Notes: generated from the letters alone by a model not told the origin. 41,213 nucleotides of DNA from Plantago elongata (GCA_036897095.1 JAYMSP010000795.1:1-41213), one strand, 5' to 3'. Positions 9,506 through 21,546 are shown, counted from the stretch's first letter. Program-made: numbers and translations.

Positions 9506-9975
9506 TATCTCGCTCAAAATTAGACCCATCAGTCTTAATCCAAACTTAAAATCCAATTCAAAATGATCCGATTCGAATTTAAAAATTGACTCAAAATTAT
9601 TACGTTCACCATATCTAAAAATGACCCGAGACCTTATTCGAATGTGAAAATGACCCGAAATTGACATACCCGAAAATGATACGAAATACGAATTGACCCG
9701 GTGTATCCGAAATGACTCAGTCAGAAGCAACCCGATTAGAATGATATGAATAGACCCGATCCGAAAATGACTCAAATTAGAATTGACCTGAAACCACCCG
9801 ATCCGAAATGACCCGAGTTTAGAATTGACCCGATTCAAATTGACCCAAATCATCCGGTTTGAAATGACCCGAATTAGAATTGACCCAGAATCATTCGATT
9901 CGAAATGACCCGAATCATCCGACGCGTACTCAAACGATCCAAAATTGTCCGAATTAGATTTGATTGAAATCACAA
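9506..9975. repeat. Degenerate TGACCCGAAT short-period repeat block 1
   Basis: About 470 bp consist of variants of TTGACCCGAAT / AAATGACCCGATT spaced 10-24 bases apart, for example GAAATGACCCGAATTAGAAT near 9860. The 185-codon minus-strand ORF here (F/R/S/G/I-rich, RVISNRM, SFRIG motifs) is only the translation of this repeat and is not called a gene. Block 2 at 10840-11185 has the same motif on the same strand. Confidence 0.75.
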
Positions 9976-10839
9976 GTATCACAATGCATTCCATTACTAG
10001 AGTATACCGTTTAAAGCATCAACCTCTTATAACTTGTTGATGTAAAGGGAATAAACTAAAGTTATTGTATATAATATCTAGATTTTTTATTGTATAATAG
10101 AAAAGTTGGTTGGATATGAAGTATCTCTTTTACTAAATCTCATATAATTTTATTTATAGAAATTAAGAAAATATTTTTAATATATATTTGAATTCACCTC
10201 GATAATAAGATTCCAAAGATATTAATCTTGAATGCTATTATTATAAAACTAGAATGATCACAACATGCTACGAATGATATATTTTTTTTTCTTCATTTTC
10301 ACTTAATTTTTTCAATCTTCTAAAAATGATGACTTTTAAGGTTTATCTAACAAACTTGTACCTTTAGTACTCTACTTAAAAAGAAATTAAAAGCAAATGT
10401 AGGTGTGATTGAATTGCATATAAGTTCATCAAACAGTTAAGTTATATTAGTATACGTTCTCTATTTACAAGTATAATTGTGTTTTATCTATCAATTATTT
10501 GAATATGGCTTCACACTCCTCATAAACCATTGAATAATTCACTTGAAGAATCATTGTATTCATTAACATGTCTTAGATAAAATACAATATAAGAAGAAAC
10601 ACGACTATTAAAATGAAAAGGACATATATAGATGATATTCTGGTACATTTTACTGAAGCATATTGCATAGTAAGTCGCAAACTCATTACATCCTCATGTT
10701 CGTTGCCAATTCAAACCCAAAATAACAAAACGCTAATTAAAGAAGTCTTTCACAAGTTAGAAGTTAGAACAAAGAAACTTTCAACAGTTGCAAAGTATCA
10801 TTGTATAGTACATTAAAAATGTGCATTGCATAAAACTGT
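9976..10839. other. AT-rich spacer between the two TGACCCGA blocks, no gene seen
   Basis: AT-rich sequence lacking recognisable coding or transposon features. A 67-codon plus-strand ORF at 10613-10816 has no known domain and normal low-complexity composition, so it is left unannotated. The spacer plus the two repeat blocks could be parts of one mobile element, but I see no clear termini. Confidence 0.4.
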
Positions 10840-11185
10840 CTCAATATTTGACCCGAAACTATCCAAAATATTTTAGTTTGAAAACGAATCAAATCCAAAA
10901 ATATTTGACCCGAAACAATCCGAACTTTTTAATTTGAAAGGACCCAACCCCGAAAATAATCGACCCGAAACAATTCGATTTTTTTTTAAATCCGAAAGGA
11001 CCCAAATCCGAATAACATCCGAAAGTGACCGGGATGTGAAGTGTCCCGATCCGATCCAAAGCGACTTGAAATATCAATAACCCAAATCAACTCAAACCCG
11101 ATCATCATCCGAACTCGAACAACACTCGAATCCGACCCGACCCAAAATGACCCAAAATAAAAAATAAACAGTGACCCGATTGCCA
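10840..11185. repeat. Degenerate TGACCCGAAA short-period repeat block 2
   Basis: Variants of TTGACCCGAAACAATCCGA recur from 10848 to about 11180, ending in CGACCCGACCCAAAATGACC. The strand is the same as block 1 at 9506-9975. The overlapping minus-strand ORFs at 10889-11186 are translations of the repeat. Confidence 0.7.
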
Positions 11186-11476
11186 AGTCTACTCAGAATC
11201 ATATCAAGATCCAGCCAAACAGGCCTCCACGCCAGAATGCAACTTGTCACATTTATCCTTCTCTCTTCCCTGAAACAAAATAATTTAATATTTCAAGTAC
11301 CAATCACAGTTCACAAGCCTGACCACTTGCCAATTTGCTGCCCAAACTTTTAAAACATTTAGTACTACTAATATTAAACAAATAGCTAGTTGTGTTTAGT
11401 TTTGCTTCGTAATATTGTACGCGTTATTGTTAACTTATCTAAAAGATGTTTGAACGTAATGACAATACAATTACAT

Positions 11477-11501
11477 GATATATATATATATATATATTAT
11501 A
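11477..11501. repeat. (TA)n microsatellite
   Basis: This is an alternating TA run about 900 bp upstream of the trihelix start codon. The surrounding 11190-11600 holds no gene that I recognise. Confidence 0.8.
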
Positions 11502-11599
11502 TAAGTAAGCATAATCGTATAAGTGGGTACATTATTCGGGATTGAATTAAATGAAGTGGAGGGCGCGTGTGTTAGGCACGGAAAAGGGTATTCATTCAT

Positions 11600-12410
11600 G
11601 CACTTTTGCACTGCATCGCCAGAATATATATACATACATACATACTAGGAAAAAATGAAGGAAATCAAAGCATTATTACACATTAATAAAACCACCTTTC
11701 TTGCTTTGTCTACTTGCTCTTCACTCCAACCTTTTTCCATTAAAAAATCTTAGAAAGAATAATTATTAATTTGTCCACATATTACACTCCCATACTCATT
11801 TCACGGCTTTCCTGGAGACAAATACGAATCAAACAAAAATTTGGGCTTTATTGACATTTTTGAGATGTGCCATTTCCATTCCATCTCTTCAACTGTAGGT
11901 TTCAGGTGAATTTCTGCAGGTGGAATCTTGGTTTATGCTTCATCTTTTTCGTGTAAGTTCCTCACCTTCTTTTGCTTACCTCTGTTTTAGTCCAAAGCTT
12001 GCTCCTTTTCCTATGTTCTTGCGTAAAGGTGACTTGTTTTTTTTAACTCTTTCTGTTGATTGATGGGTGTGAATCTGGTTTTTTTATGTTTCTGCTTGTG
12101 GGTTTTCTTCTCTGAGTAGAGTTTGACTGAAATTGATGAATTGGAGAATTTCAGCACGGCTCTAGAAGGATTCGTTATTTTCTATTTTAGAAGGAATAGA
12201 GAAAGGCTATAAGGCATGCTGTTATTGACTTGTTTTAGCTTCTGTGTTGATCAAAGATGGTTATTTGAGTTACAATTTATACTTTAATCATAGGGTTTTT
12301 GAGGATCTTGGTAAATGATCAAGTCTTGATCACATAGTTGTAATTGAATGGTGATGTACTGATTTGGATTTGGTGAGCTGAAACATCTGATTTCTGTGCT
12401 CGATAGGGTT
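11600..12410 (+). promoter_or_regulatory. Trihelix gene promoter and 5' UTR with a probable leader intron
   Basis: A TATA-like ATATATATA (about 11623-11632) is followed by a leader of pyrimidine-rich sequence. A strong donor GTAAGT at 11953-11958 and an acceptor TGTGCTCGATAG ending at 12406 would remove a 454-nt leader intron and leave the start ATG four bases into the next exon. Between them the sequence is T-rich and full of stops, as expected of a plant intron. The transcription start itself cannot be read from sequence. Confidence 0.5.
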
Positions 12411-13646
12411 ATGGATGGGAATTTGGCACCGGGCATGCTGCAAGGTAGTTCTTCTTATGGAGGTTTCGATTTGCAAGGTTCGATGCGCGTGCATCATTCT
12501 CAACAGCATCCGCTGGCACTTCATCAACCTCATCATACTCTGAGAGCAGGGTCATCTTCAATGGTTCATCCGCCGGTTCACGAAAATTTTCCTCCCCTTA
12601 TAATAGGAAGCTCTCATGATTATGGTAATAAGATGGAAATGGTGAAATCGCCTAGTGATGAGGATGATCATGAGGATGGTAATGCTGGCAAGGGGAAAAA
12701 GGCTTCTCAGTGGCACCGTGTGAAGTGGACGGAGGATATGGTGAGGCTTTTGATCACAGCAGTGTCTTACATTAGTGAGGAGACTGCTAATGAGTATGGG
12801 GGCGGGGTGAGAAGGAAGTTTGTACACTTGCAGAAGAAGGGGAAATGGAAGTCGATTTCCAAGGTTATGGCTGAAAGGGGTCATTTTGTTTCCCCTCAAC
12901 AATGTGAGGATAAATTTAATGATCTTAACAAAAGATACAAGAGGCTGAATGATTTATGTGGGAAAGGAACGACTTGCAAGGTTGTGGAGAAGCCGTCTCT
13001 TCTTGATGACTTGGACATTTCCGACAAGGCTAAAGAGGAAGCTCGTAAGATTTTGACTTCGAAACATTTGCATTATGAGGAGATGTGTTCTTATCACAAC
13101 GGCAACCGTCTGTACCTCCCTCCTGATATGGAGTTGCAGCGTCTGCTGCGTATGGCCTTAAGGAGCAAAGATGAACATGATGACAATGATATGAAGAGGC
13201 ATCCACATGATGATAATGACGAGCTGGAGCACGAAGCTGATTATGATGATCGTGATGAATGTGAGGAGCATCTAGGGGCCTGTGCAAAGAGAGCAAAGAA
13301 GAGCTTGAGCCCCGAAGATTTTAGTTTTAGAAACTCTGTGAACCCTGTTGATAGCAACAAGAGTTTAGTATTTCAGGTGGAAAATGCTGAGGCTGAGGGA
13401 ATGAATACAAATATGTCGCAAAAGCAGTGGATTGAGCAGAGAAACCTTCAAATTGAAGAGCAGAGGCTACACATACAAGAACAAATGTTGGAACTGGAGA
13501 AAGAGCGTCTCAAATGGCAGAGGTTTTGCAGGAAGAAGGACCAGGAGTTAGAGGCGGCCAAGATGGAAATTGAGAAGATGAGATTGGAGAACGAGCGTAT
13601 GGCTCTGGAGCTAAAGCGAAAGGAAATGGGTTTTGACCACAATTGA
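12411..13646 (+). CDS. Trihelix (MYB/SANT-like) transcription factor, 411 aa, single coding exon
   Basis: The product is probably a nuclear DNA-binding regulator. The start ATG at 12411 gives MDGNLAPGMLQG, as I recall for the family of Arabidopsis At1g21200/At1g76870; the open frame runs a few codons further upstream but without another ATG. Residues 1-60 are rich in His, Gln and Ser. Residues 80-90 are acidic. Residues 101-182 form the trihelix domain, with conserved Trp105 (RVKWTEDMVRLLI), Trp146 (GKWKSISKVMAERG) and the third helix CEDKFNDLNKRYKRLND. The family's usual extra helix follows (ARKILTSKHLHYEEMCSYHN). Residues 253-287 are Asp/Glu/His-rich. KRAKK at 293-297 is a likely nuclear signal. 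Residues 338-407 form a long coiled coil (LQIEEQRLHIQEQMLELEKE), suggesting dimerisation. No break is seen. Targets are unknown. Confidence 0.92.
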   Translation: MDGNLAPGMLQGSSSYGGFDLQGSMRVHHSQQHPLALHQPHHTLRAGSSSMVHPPVHENFPPLIIGSSHDYGNKMEMVKSPSDEDDHEDGNAGKGKKASQWHRVKWTEDMVRLLITAVSYISEETANEYGGGVRRKFVHLQKKGKWKSISKVMAERGHFVSPQQCEDKFNDLNKRYKRLNDLCGKGTTCKVVEKPSLLDDLDISDKAKEEARKILTSKHLHYEEMCSYHNGNRLYLPPDMELQRLLRMALRSKDEHDDNDMKRHPHDDNDELEHEADYDDRDECEEHLGACAKRAKKSLSPEDFSFRNSVNPVDSNKSLVFQVENAEAEGMNTNMSQKQWIEQRNLQIEEQRLHIQEQMLELEKERLKWQRFCRKKDQELEAAKMEIEKMRLENERMALELKRKEMGFDHN

Positions 13647-14640
13647 TGTGCTTTGTTTGACAAGTTCTATCAACCATCATGGATGCCGTGATGAAATAAT
13701 TAACCTTCTGGTTAGAAATCAGTTTATGCTGCAGGACTTTTAGTTTTATTGCTTTGCCTTAATTTCTAGTCTTTAGTGTGTCACAGATATTGAAGGATTG
13801 TTTTTCTTCTCCTGTTATAGCTTTGTTAAGGATTCATGTTCATATTATGTCTTGACTTTTTATAATTAGACTGTAAAAGTTTGTGAATTCTTCTTTATCC
13901 GGATTTGTCTATACTTTCCTGGTAGCCCTTCTCTGAAATTTTGTTCTGTGTTTTGGATTGATTTGGCTTGGAACTTTAGAAGTTCTGATGCAGAAAGAAT
14001 GTAGAGATAAGTATGCCGTGGATAGGAACTAGGTGGCTAGATGTCCAGTCTTTGTGCGGTGTATAGATTTAATCACTAGAGAGGGGGTCGGATAGCTGAG
14101 GGGTGAGCTTGCTGCAACAAGTCTCTTTGTTAGAAACCTTTTGATGATGGTCTGAACAGCTTCTTTGGAAAAATGCAAAGGGTGATACCGCTTACAAGAA
14201 ACACCCTCCCACTCCATTGCCCCCAAGAGTCGGGGGCACATAGTGTAGGGCGTTACCTGTCATAATTGACTGGATAGTTGGGTCAGATTAGTTTGATGGA
14301 GTGAGAAGGGAGGGGGGCTATATATAGTCTGTGTTGAGTTAAGTACACTGCATTTCTGTGGTTAAGCAGGTTTTCGACTCCAAGACTGAAATCTGCAAAC
14401 CTGAGTTTTGCAGTTTCTTCTGCTTGTCAGTACTTCCTTAATTTGAAAATTCTACACATTGCTTGTGTAACATGTTACTTGATCAGAAGGAAGATCTCTT
14501 GCTGTATCAATCTTTCCAGTTTGACACAGATCAAGAGCCTCATGTTTGTACAGTAGAACTCAGGGTGGCAATAAAAAGAGGGTCCGAGTCTGATCTGATT
14601 TTGATTCAGACCGATGTGATTCAGTTTTAGAATGGTTTGG
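13647..14640. other. Trihelix 3' flank, no further gene
   Basis: T-rich 3' UTR-like sequence continues to about 13950. The segment 14000-14350 is GC-richer, with a 70-codon minus-strand ORF (14029-14241: WEGVSCKRYHPLHFSKEA...). I do not recognise it; it may be a transposon fragment, and there is no supporting promoter or splice context. Confidence 0.4.
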
Positions 14641-14652
14641 TTTCGAACTGGT

Positions 14653-14700
14653 TATATATATATGTGTGTGTGTGTGTGTGTAATGTGTGTGTGTGTGTAT
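14653..14700. repeat. (TA)n(TG)n compound microsatellite
   Basis: TATATATATA passes into a long TG run interrupted once by TAATG. The flanking sequence (TTTGGTTTCGAACTGGTT, TTTGGTTTGATTTG) is the GGTTTGGTT-type low-complexity DNA common in plant intergenic regions. Confidence 0.85.
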
Positions 14701-15239
14701 GGGGTTTTAAATGATTTTGGTTTGATTTGTTTTCAAATTAATTAAAATTGTAGGTTGGTTTTTTAGCCAAAAATACCATAATAATTGTAATAAAAAACCT
14801 TTAGAAAGAGATATAGAAACATAAAATTTCTAATATAACAAACAAACCTCAAGCAAAAAGAAAGGGCCAGCAAGGTGGACATACAAAATTGGATTAATAT
14901 ATAACGATATAACCCGAATCAGCATCATTATAAGCCACATTTTCACAAAAACCGTTAGCTCAACTTTCTCTCTCTAAAAATCTCTCTCCCAACCAAGGGC
15001 CAACAACGTTGATAATAAAGGTGTTTTCCGATAAAAAAATCGTCGATCTACGTATAGAAACAGTCAGTTGATTACATACATTGTCGGATTCTGCCCAAAA
15101 AACGAGATTAAAATCAAGGTTTCCTCTAATTTCTAACTATTTTCATCGTTTTTCGTTGATTGTTGTTAACGTTCATTGTTATTCTGTTACATCAATAATT
15201 GATTGTTGTTTACATTCATTATAGAGTGTTTTTGTTCAA

Positions 15240-15860
15240 GATCTGACTTCAAATATCAACTCAAATCTGGAAAAAAAGGTATAAATCGGTTATATGTTCA
15301 TTCATGTATATGCTATGTTCTTAAGAATATTACCTATGTTTTCAAGAATAATACCTATGTTTTCATTCAAAACCTGACAGTCGTTTTGTGCTCTGTTTTT
15401 CTACACATTATTTTACATTCTGTTTTTTACTGTATTTTTCTATGTTCTCACGCATATGTACTATCATCCCACCTATATATCCTATGTTCTAAATAATATC
15501 TAAAATGTTTGCTTTAAAGTTAATGTTCATTAGTTTTGTTGATGTGTAATCATGCTTCAATAAGAATTTAAAGGTGTTTTAAATCAAATCAAACATGAAA
15601 AAAAGGTATACATCGTTTCTATATTATTTCCTATATTTGATATATGTTCTAAAGAATATTACATATATTACCTGAAATATGTGATATGTTTTCATTCAAA
15701 ACCTTATAGTCGTTATGTGCTCTGTTTTTGACAATATTATGTATAATCTTAGTGTTTTACTATATTTTCTATGTTGTTACGTATATGTACTATCTTCTCA
15801 CCAATATGTTATATGATCTCAACAATATCTACTATGTTTGCTATGAAATAGTTGCTCATT
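15240..15860. repeat. Imperfect direct duplication, about 330-bp period
   Basis: The segment from about 15269 (AAAAAAAGGTATAAATCG) to 15520 recurs from about 15597 (AAAAAAAGGTATACATCG) to 15850. Shared blocks include ATGTTTTCATTCAAAACCT, GTGCTCTGTTTTT, CATATGTACTATC versus TATATGTACTATC, and ATGTTTGCT. The copies differ by many substitutions and indels, so the duplication is old. The plus-strand ORF 15203-15496 lies in the first copy and is not conserved in the second, so I do not call it a gene. Confidence 0.7.
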
Positions 15861-15879
15861 GATGTTATTGTTTTTGCAG

Positions 15880-16085
15880 GCACAAGGATACAAAACCCAT
15901 CAACTTAAGGAGGAGGAGGAGGATGTTGAGGAGTTATTCAAGTAACAAATTTCAGAATTATTCCTATGTGTCGAGTAAGTTATACGACCAAGAAGTTGAT
16001 GAAAAGATAAAGGAGAGGAAGGCAAGAGCATTGACGAAGAAGGAAAACCTTTAGTTAAATGAAACTGATGAACAAAAGAGATGAT
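15880..16085 (+). pseudogene. Exon-like charged coding remnant, unidentified
   Basis: After a good acceptor (GTTTTTGCAG, ending at 15879) a frame reads AQGYKTHQLKEEEEDVEELF then stop. A later frame reads SYVSSKLYDQEVDEKIKERK followed by ARALTKKENL and stop. The charged, helix-like composition and the acceptor suggest a decayed exon, perhaps the tail of a transposon-borne gene, since it lies between repeat blocks. I do not recognise the family. Confidence 0.25.
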
Positions 16086-16139
16086 GAATATGAAGTTGAT
16101 AGCGTTTCTTTTTGAATATTGTTTTTGGCGTGATTTTAT

Positions 16140-16450
16140 ATGTTGTAAGTGATCTATGATATCGACTAAAAACACTATGATACCAATTAAAATGACTATG
16201 ATATTAAATCAAACACTATAATATCAACTAAAAATACACTATATTATCAGACTAAAACAGACTATGATCTCAACTAAAAATAGTATGATGTCAACACAAA
16301 ATAATATGATCTCAACTAAAAAGGGTATGATGTCAATATAAAACACTGTGATCTCAACTAAAAAAAATACTAAAAAAATCAACACAGACTATGATCTCAA
16401 TTAATATAGTTATGATCTCAATTCAAAAGGCTATAATCTCAAATAGCGAG
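16140..16450. repeat. Short tandem repeat, unit about 20 bp (ACTATGATCTCAACTAAAAA)
   Basis: About 14 degenerate copies of CTATGATNTCAACTAAAA follow one another with spacings of 18-25 bases. The same words (ATGATCTCAACAATATCTAC) also occur at the end of the duplication just upstream (about 15813), so the two features probably belong to one repeat family or element spanning about 14.9-16.5 kb. Confidence 0.75.
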
Positions 16451-17358
16451 AGGATCTTTTTCGCTGATCCGCGAAAAAATGATATTGACCTGGATTCGCG
16501 AGAATATCTGTGAAAAATACATGTTTAATGGTAAATTGTCAATTGATCCCGTTTATAGTTAATTTAATTAAAGATTGTTTCTTCCAAGACTTTGTGTAAT
16601 TGATTATCATAATTAGGAATATTCAAAATTGAAATTAGCATATGGTTTCACATGGTTCCATGTTGGTCTCATAGTTCCTAGTACATGGTTATGGATCTAG
16701 ATGTTTAATTTCATATTTACGACCCCGTATAGAAACTAAAACTATATGAACTTCGAGTTGTTCAAACCACCGCAACCGAACCACATCTAGGAACTATAGT
16801 ATAGAATAAATTGGAGGAATATATTAGGAGTATATATTAGTGAAGAAAAAGAGCATTTATTTATCTTGTTTTAGCAAGTGACAAAATAATGAGGAAAAAT
16901 TATAGATAAAGTATAGTACTAGTAGTATAAATGATTATAAGGAACAAAGGTAGTGGTACATACATTGAGAGATCATTTCCAAGGATGCAAGAATCCTCAC
17001 CGCATTATAGATTTTTAATTAGTGAGTTGATCTGCAATTTGAATTGATTGTTAATGCCATGCCAATATGCCGTTAGTATCTACTGGCCTGCAAAAGAAAA
17101 GCCATTATTGCATAAATGTAAAGAAAACTAAATTGGAGAAATCTACCAGATCTCTCTCCAGTATTGGTGAAACTCATCTAACTTGCTCCTTTCTCTCTAA
17201 TCTTGAGAAGTGTTGAGACTCATCGCCCAAGGAGATTCTAAACTCAAAACATATAGGTGACAACGAAGCACAATTCACCTCCAATTAATAGGTTGGGGTT
17301 CGAGTCACCTTTGTTGTTTAAAAAAAAACCAAACTCAACATATAGGCTGGATAACTTT
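16451..17358. other. Intergenic DNA with a SINE-like B box, no gene seen
   Basis: No coding sequence is recognised. Near 17290-17330 a pol III B-box-like GGGGTTCGAGTCACC is followed by TTTGTTGTTTAAAAAAAAACC, which resembles the 3' part of a tRNA-derived SINE. I do not see a matching A box. Confidence 0.35.
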
Positions 17359-17650
17359 CTATAAGATCTTTTGATCTAATATAATATTCTCAGAATAAGA
17401 TCTTTTGAAAGATCTTATGTAAGGACATGGGGCAAATAAGGTGGGAGAGTTTTCAATGGCGTTGAGAATCCAGGCAGATGTATGACAAAACAAGTCATTG
17501 TCGAAAGTATCATTGTAAAGGTTTTGATAAGTAGATCTACCAAGGACGGATCTTTGGTGTTTTAGCGCATCTCCTGATGCCCTCATTGTGCACTGTGTGG
17601 TTCTTCTAAATGTTGAAAAATCTGAGGGGGATGCAACGAGAAATGTGATG

Positions 17651-18306
17651 GGGTTGATGAAGTGATAGGTGGTATTGACAGTAAGTGATGTGGTAAGGGA
17701 TGGGCAAAAATGTGAGGCGATGAAAAGAAAAGAAAAGCTGGTATGACGATGATAACGAAGACAATATTAAATTGATGTAACTTCCATTTTTAATTTGTTT
17801 GCAGAATAAGGCAACTTTAATATTTCACAATAATGAAAGGGCAAAGTGGTCAAATATACTGTTGGTCCATATAACAACAAAGGAAAAAGACTATAGGGGG
17901 GGAGGGGGGTAAATAGTCTTTTCAAAATTTTATCGATAAACACATTTTCTCAGATACTTGTGAAGGTATCTGATAATTATGGGATTGATGAAGCGATATG
18001 TGGTATTGACAGTAAGTGATGTGGTAAGGGATGGGAGAAAATGTGAGGTGATGAAAAGAAAAGAAAAGCTGGTAGGACGATGATAACGAAGACAATATTA
18101 AATTGACGTAACTTTCGTTTTTAATTTGTTTGCAAAATAAGGCAACTTTAATATTTCACAATAATGGAAGGGCAAAGTGGTCAAACATACTGCTGGTCCA
18201 GATAACAACAAAGGGAAAAGATTATAGGGGTGGGGGGTAAATAGTCTTTTCAAAATTTTATAGATAAACACATTTTCTCGGATACTTGTGAAGGTATCTG
18301 ATAAGT
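17651..18306. repeat. Tandem duplication, two copies of about 330 bp
   Basis: Copy 1 (17651-17980) and copy 2 (17981-18306) both run from GGG(A)TTGATGAAG(C/T)GATA to GTGAAGGTATCTGATAA. They share nearly every block, including GAAAAGAAAAGAAAAGCTGG, AACGAAGACAATATTAAATT and GGCAAAGTGGTCAAA. Copy 1 has a longer G-run (TAGGGGGGGAGGGGGG) than copy 2 (TAGGGGTGGGGGG). Few differences separate the copies, so this duplication is much younger than the one at 15.2-15.9 kb. No gene is inside. The ORF on the minus strand immediately left (17359-17586) has no domain I know. Confidence 0.9.
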
Positions 18307-19727
18307 AGTTTCAGAGAGAGGAAGACTTAAATAGATAAGTGATTTGTCATTGTGCTTAGCAATAATAAGTGTTCGTGTGTTTTCCAAAATGATAAATAAA
18401 TGCGAGTAAGTAAATAACACAACAAATTATAGTGATATCTGGAGGTGGCGTAGTCCTCCAACTAATCCACTCGGCCTTTCTCAGACCTAGAATCCACTAA
18501 GATAGATAAATGAGTTACCCTTACAGATATTCTATCTCTGATTCCTATACACTTGGTTCCCAACCAAATGTTTCATCTGAGTTGTTCCCTAGCTCCTATA
18601 AAGTCAAGTACTTCTTGTACTCAAATAACATTGGAGTTGTTCCTTGATCAAATCAAGTACTAAATCTACGCCACACATGTGTTGGTGTTGGTTATGATGA
18701 TTATCAGGCAAGCTTCTTGTATAATTTTGCATTTATGTTCATAGAGCTTGAATAATAAAGTCTAATTAATACACTTATACAATGTATGGTAGCTTACTCT
18801 TATATTGACCCAAGTCTAATGAGATTTGTTCAACAGAATGAATCTCATAATGTTATTCAAGGATTCAACCTTTCACAAATAACAATGCTTTTTAAAGGAT
18901 CAGAACACGTAAACTACTAGGATTTCAAAAGCCTTGGTTACCAAAAAAAATCTTAGAAAACCGGTAGTGTTTGCTTGTGCTTAGAAGAATGTAAGTATAG
19001 TTGTGTAAGCAAGGTGTATTCTCATCATTCTAAGTGATGATATTTATATATGAATTTGAAGTCGTTTGAATAGTATCTGTTAGGCACACTTCAGATATAA
19101 TTCGTTAATATCTGAAAATTAGTACTACATTAGTTTTATCTCTTTTCAAAGCGTTCTACTTTTGTTCAGACATTTCTGCCTGCGCAATAAATGCAGTGTA
19201 CTATTTTTTGTCTTCTAGTCTCAACGGACACATGAAACTTTATGAGGCTTCAATATATTCTATCACTTAGAAACTTGTTGTCACAGATTCTTATAGCAAG
19301 TTGATTTTGTGAGACAAAATACAAAATTCCACAAAGGTTTCTGGATGCAACTATATGAGGAGACTCTTCTCCTCCAGTCTATGAATCTCTTTGCTCGAAC
19401 TTCAACTATATGGGAGTGAGTTCCTTGGATGACTTCGTCTTGGTCGTCTTCAAACTAATAAAAATTACATTCAAGACCTAGCAAACTAATACAAGATTTC
19501 TATACTATCATACTTAGTGTAATTCTTCTCCACAACTTTGAAGTGAACCGAGAATACTAAACACCTTTTTAAGCTAAGATAGGTCATTACGTTGAATGAT
19601 AAAAAAAATAAATAGATATTCCTAACACATACTAATTATATAAACAACTATTTTATATACTATGATAGTATTAAACTTATTATGGCCTTCCAGGTCCGGT
19701 GCGTAAGACCCTTAAAAAATTTAATAT
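18307..19727. other. Probable retroelement-derived DNA, unidentified
   Basis: The stretch has no reading frame that I recognise. Around 18400-18700 it has the look of plant LTR sequence (AACACAACAAATTATAGTGA, followed by pyrimidine-rich text and CAAGTACTTCTTGTACTCAA, a palindrome). I cannot find a partner copy or terminal TG/CA pair inside the window, so this is inference from style, not an identified element. Confidence 0.3.
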
Positions 19728-21546
19728 TCAAATATGAGTTGGCAGTAAGGTCAATGTTGTCGTTAAACGAACATATTATCTTATATATATGATTAGCAGT
19801 ATATGTAATTTAAGTAATTAAATTCGACTTACTCAAACCATCGTGTGAGAAAATATCTAAGAAAAGGGTATGTTATCCTTTCGACATCAACACGTCTTAC
19901 GTCACATTGAGTAATTCTTTAATGGTATACGTAACTACTATTTTCGACCGACAAAAACTTAATAAACAATAAACCGAAGAGGAGGCAATCTTAGTTGAAC
20001 AATAATTCTAAAACAATGCTCACATTAAACATTAAGAAACCTATGCAAATCTAAATTACTTAACTTTAATCCCTAATGACTCAATAAACTAAACATGAAT
20101 AACCTTAAATTAGAGGGAGGTCTATGCAAATTGTATCTTCCTACACTAGAAGTAGTCATCTTCTTCCTCATTCACTCTCTATCTCTCCTCATCCTCCATT
20201 AACAAACCTCTATAGCCAAAATCCTTCAAGCTTCACATCTCTACCTATCCTTCACCATTTCTCACATTCAATAACATATTCCTTATCATCTCAACTTGAG
20301 GAAGCTAATGCCACAATTCAATTCATGATCAAAGAATAATCAAGAAGTTTAGAAGGTAATAAATATCAATCACTCTTTTTCCTTTCAATTTTATTCTATA
20401 ATCTCCATTATTTTCCACACGAACACATTTAAATCATTTAACACTTGCAAGGAATTCAATTTGTCAATCCAAATTCGAAATGGAGAGCGAATCAATCAAC
20501 AACTCTATGAAGAAAAGTAACAAGGTGGGTTAAAAAGTTCTTCTAAAACTAGTTAATTTTAGTCTTGATGCATGCACATGTTTTTGATTAAAATGGAATG
20601 GTTCTTTTCTTAAAAATATATTTAATTGGATAATATGGCAACACAATCAATTGGGTAAGACATCTAATGAATTTCATGTTGATTTTGAAGTAGAATAAGA
20701 TCAAATCTTGAGATTCTTCAATTCCCGTAAGCATTCTGCCCTGTTTTTGTAAAATAAAAAATAAATAGTTCTATTCGTTTGTTGATGTTTATAATATTAA
20801 TACATATGAAAAACATTATAAAGCATATCCAAGATTTGGTATGAGGTTAAAATAAGTTTTAGTAAACTAATTAAGATTTGTGAAATATTGAATACTTTTG
20901 GTGTTTGCAGAACAGGGTGTTGTTAGTAAAATCTAAATCATGCTTCTGTTACATGATAAATTTATCCTTAGACTCTTTAAAATTGGATATAAATTTGATA
21001 TAGACATTTTCAAACAAGAACTATGATATTTGGATTAATATAGAATATTTTATGAATATTATCCAATCATTGTTGACTTCATGAGCAGTTTAGGTAGAAA
21101 ATTCATAAGTGACAATATATAAATGTGTTCTAGACTAAAAAGTATGTTATGAATATAAAACACAGTAATATATCATATAAACATATAAATCATCATAACA
21201 AAGAAGATTTGAGTACCTGAATGTATTTTACATTGAAGGACTAGTAAGCTGTCAGAATCGGACAATTTAAAGACGAACTCGAATTCGAAGTTTATCGCAC
21301 TGATAACCTTAAAGACCTAATGTAATGACTATACATTACATAATATAAGTAATGAAGACTTTGGAATGGATTTGACCCTAGGGTTCACCTTCCTTAAGTG
21401 AAAAGAATGGAATTGTACGAGGAGATGATTCTGATTGTCGCACCTTTAACAACACATTTCCAATAATTGTACATCTCGATAACACATCTAAAACATCATG
21501 AAGAAAAATAATTTTTAGAAATTAAAATACAAATGATAATAATAAA

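Noticed and set aside
9437-9994. 185-aa minus-strand protein
   Set aside because: It is produced entirely by the TGACCCGAAT repeat; the residues follow the repeat period.
16140-16450. CRISPR-like array of short repeats
   Set aside because: The units are degenerate and directly adjacent without unique spacers, and the DNA is plant nuclear.
17359-17586. 75-codon minus-strand ORF as a gene exon
   Set aside because: The protein-like composition is suggestive, but there is no family match, splice site or promoter that I can support.
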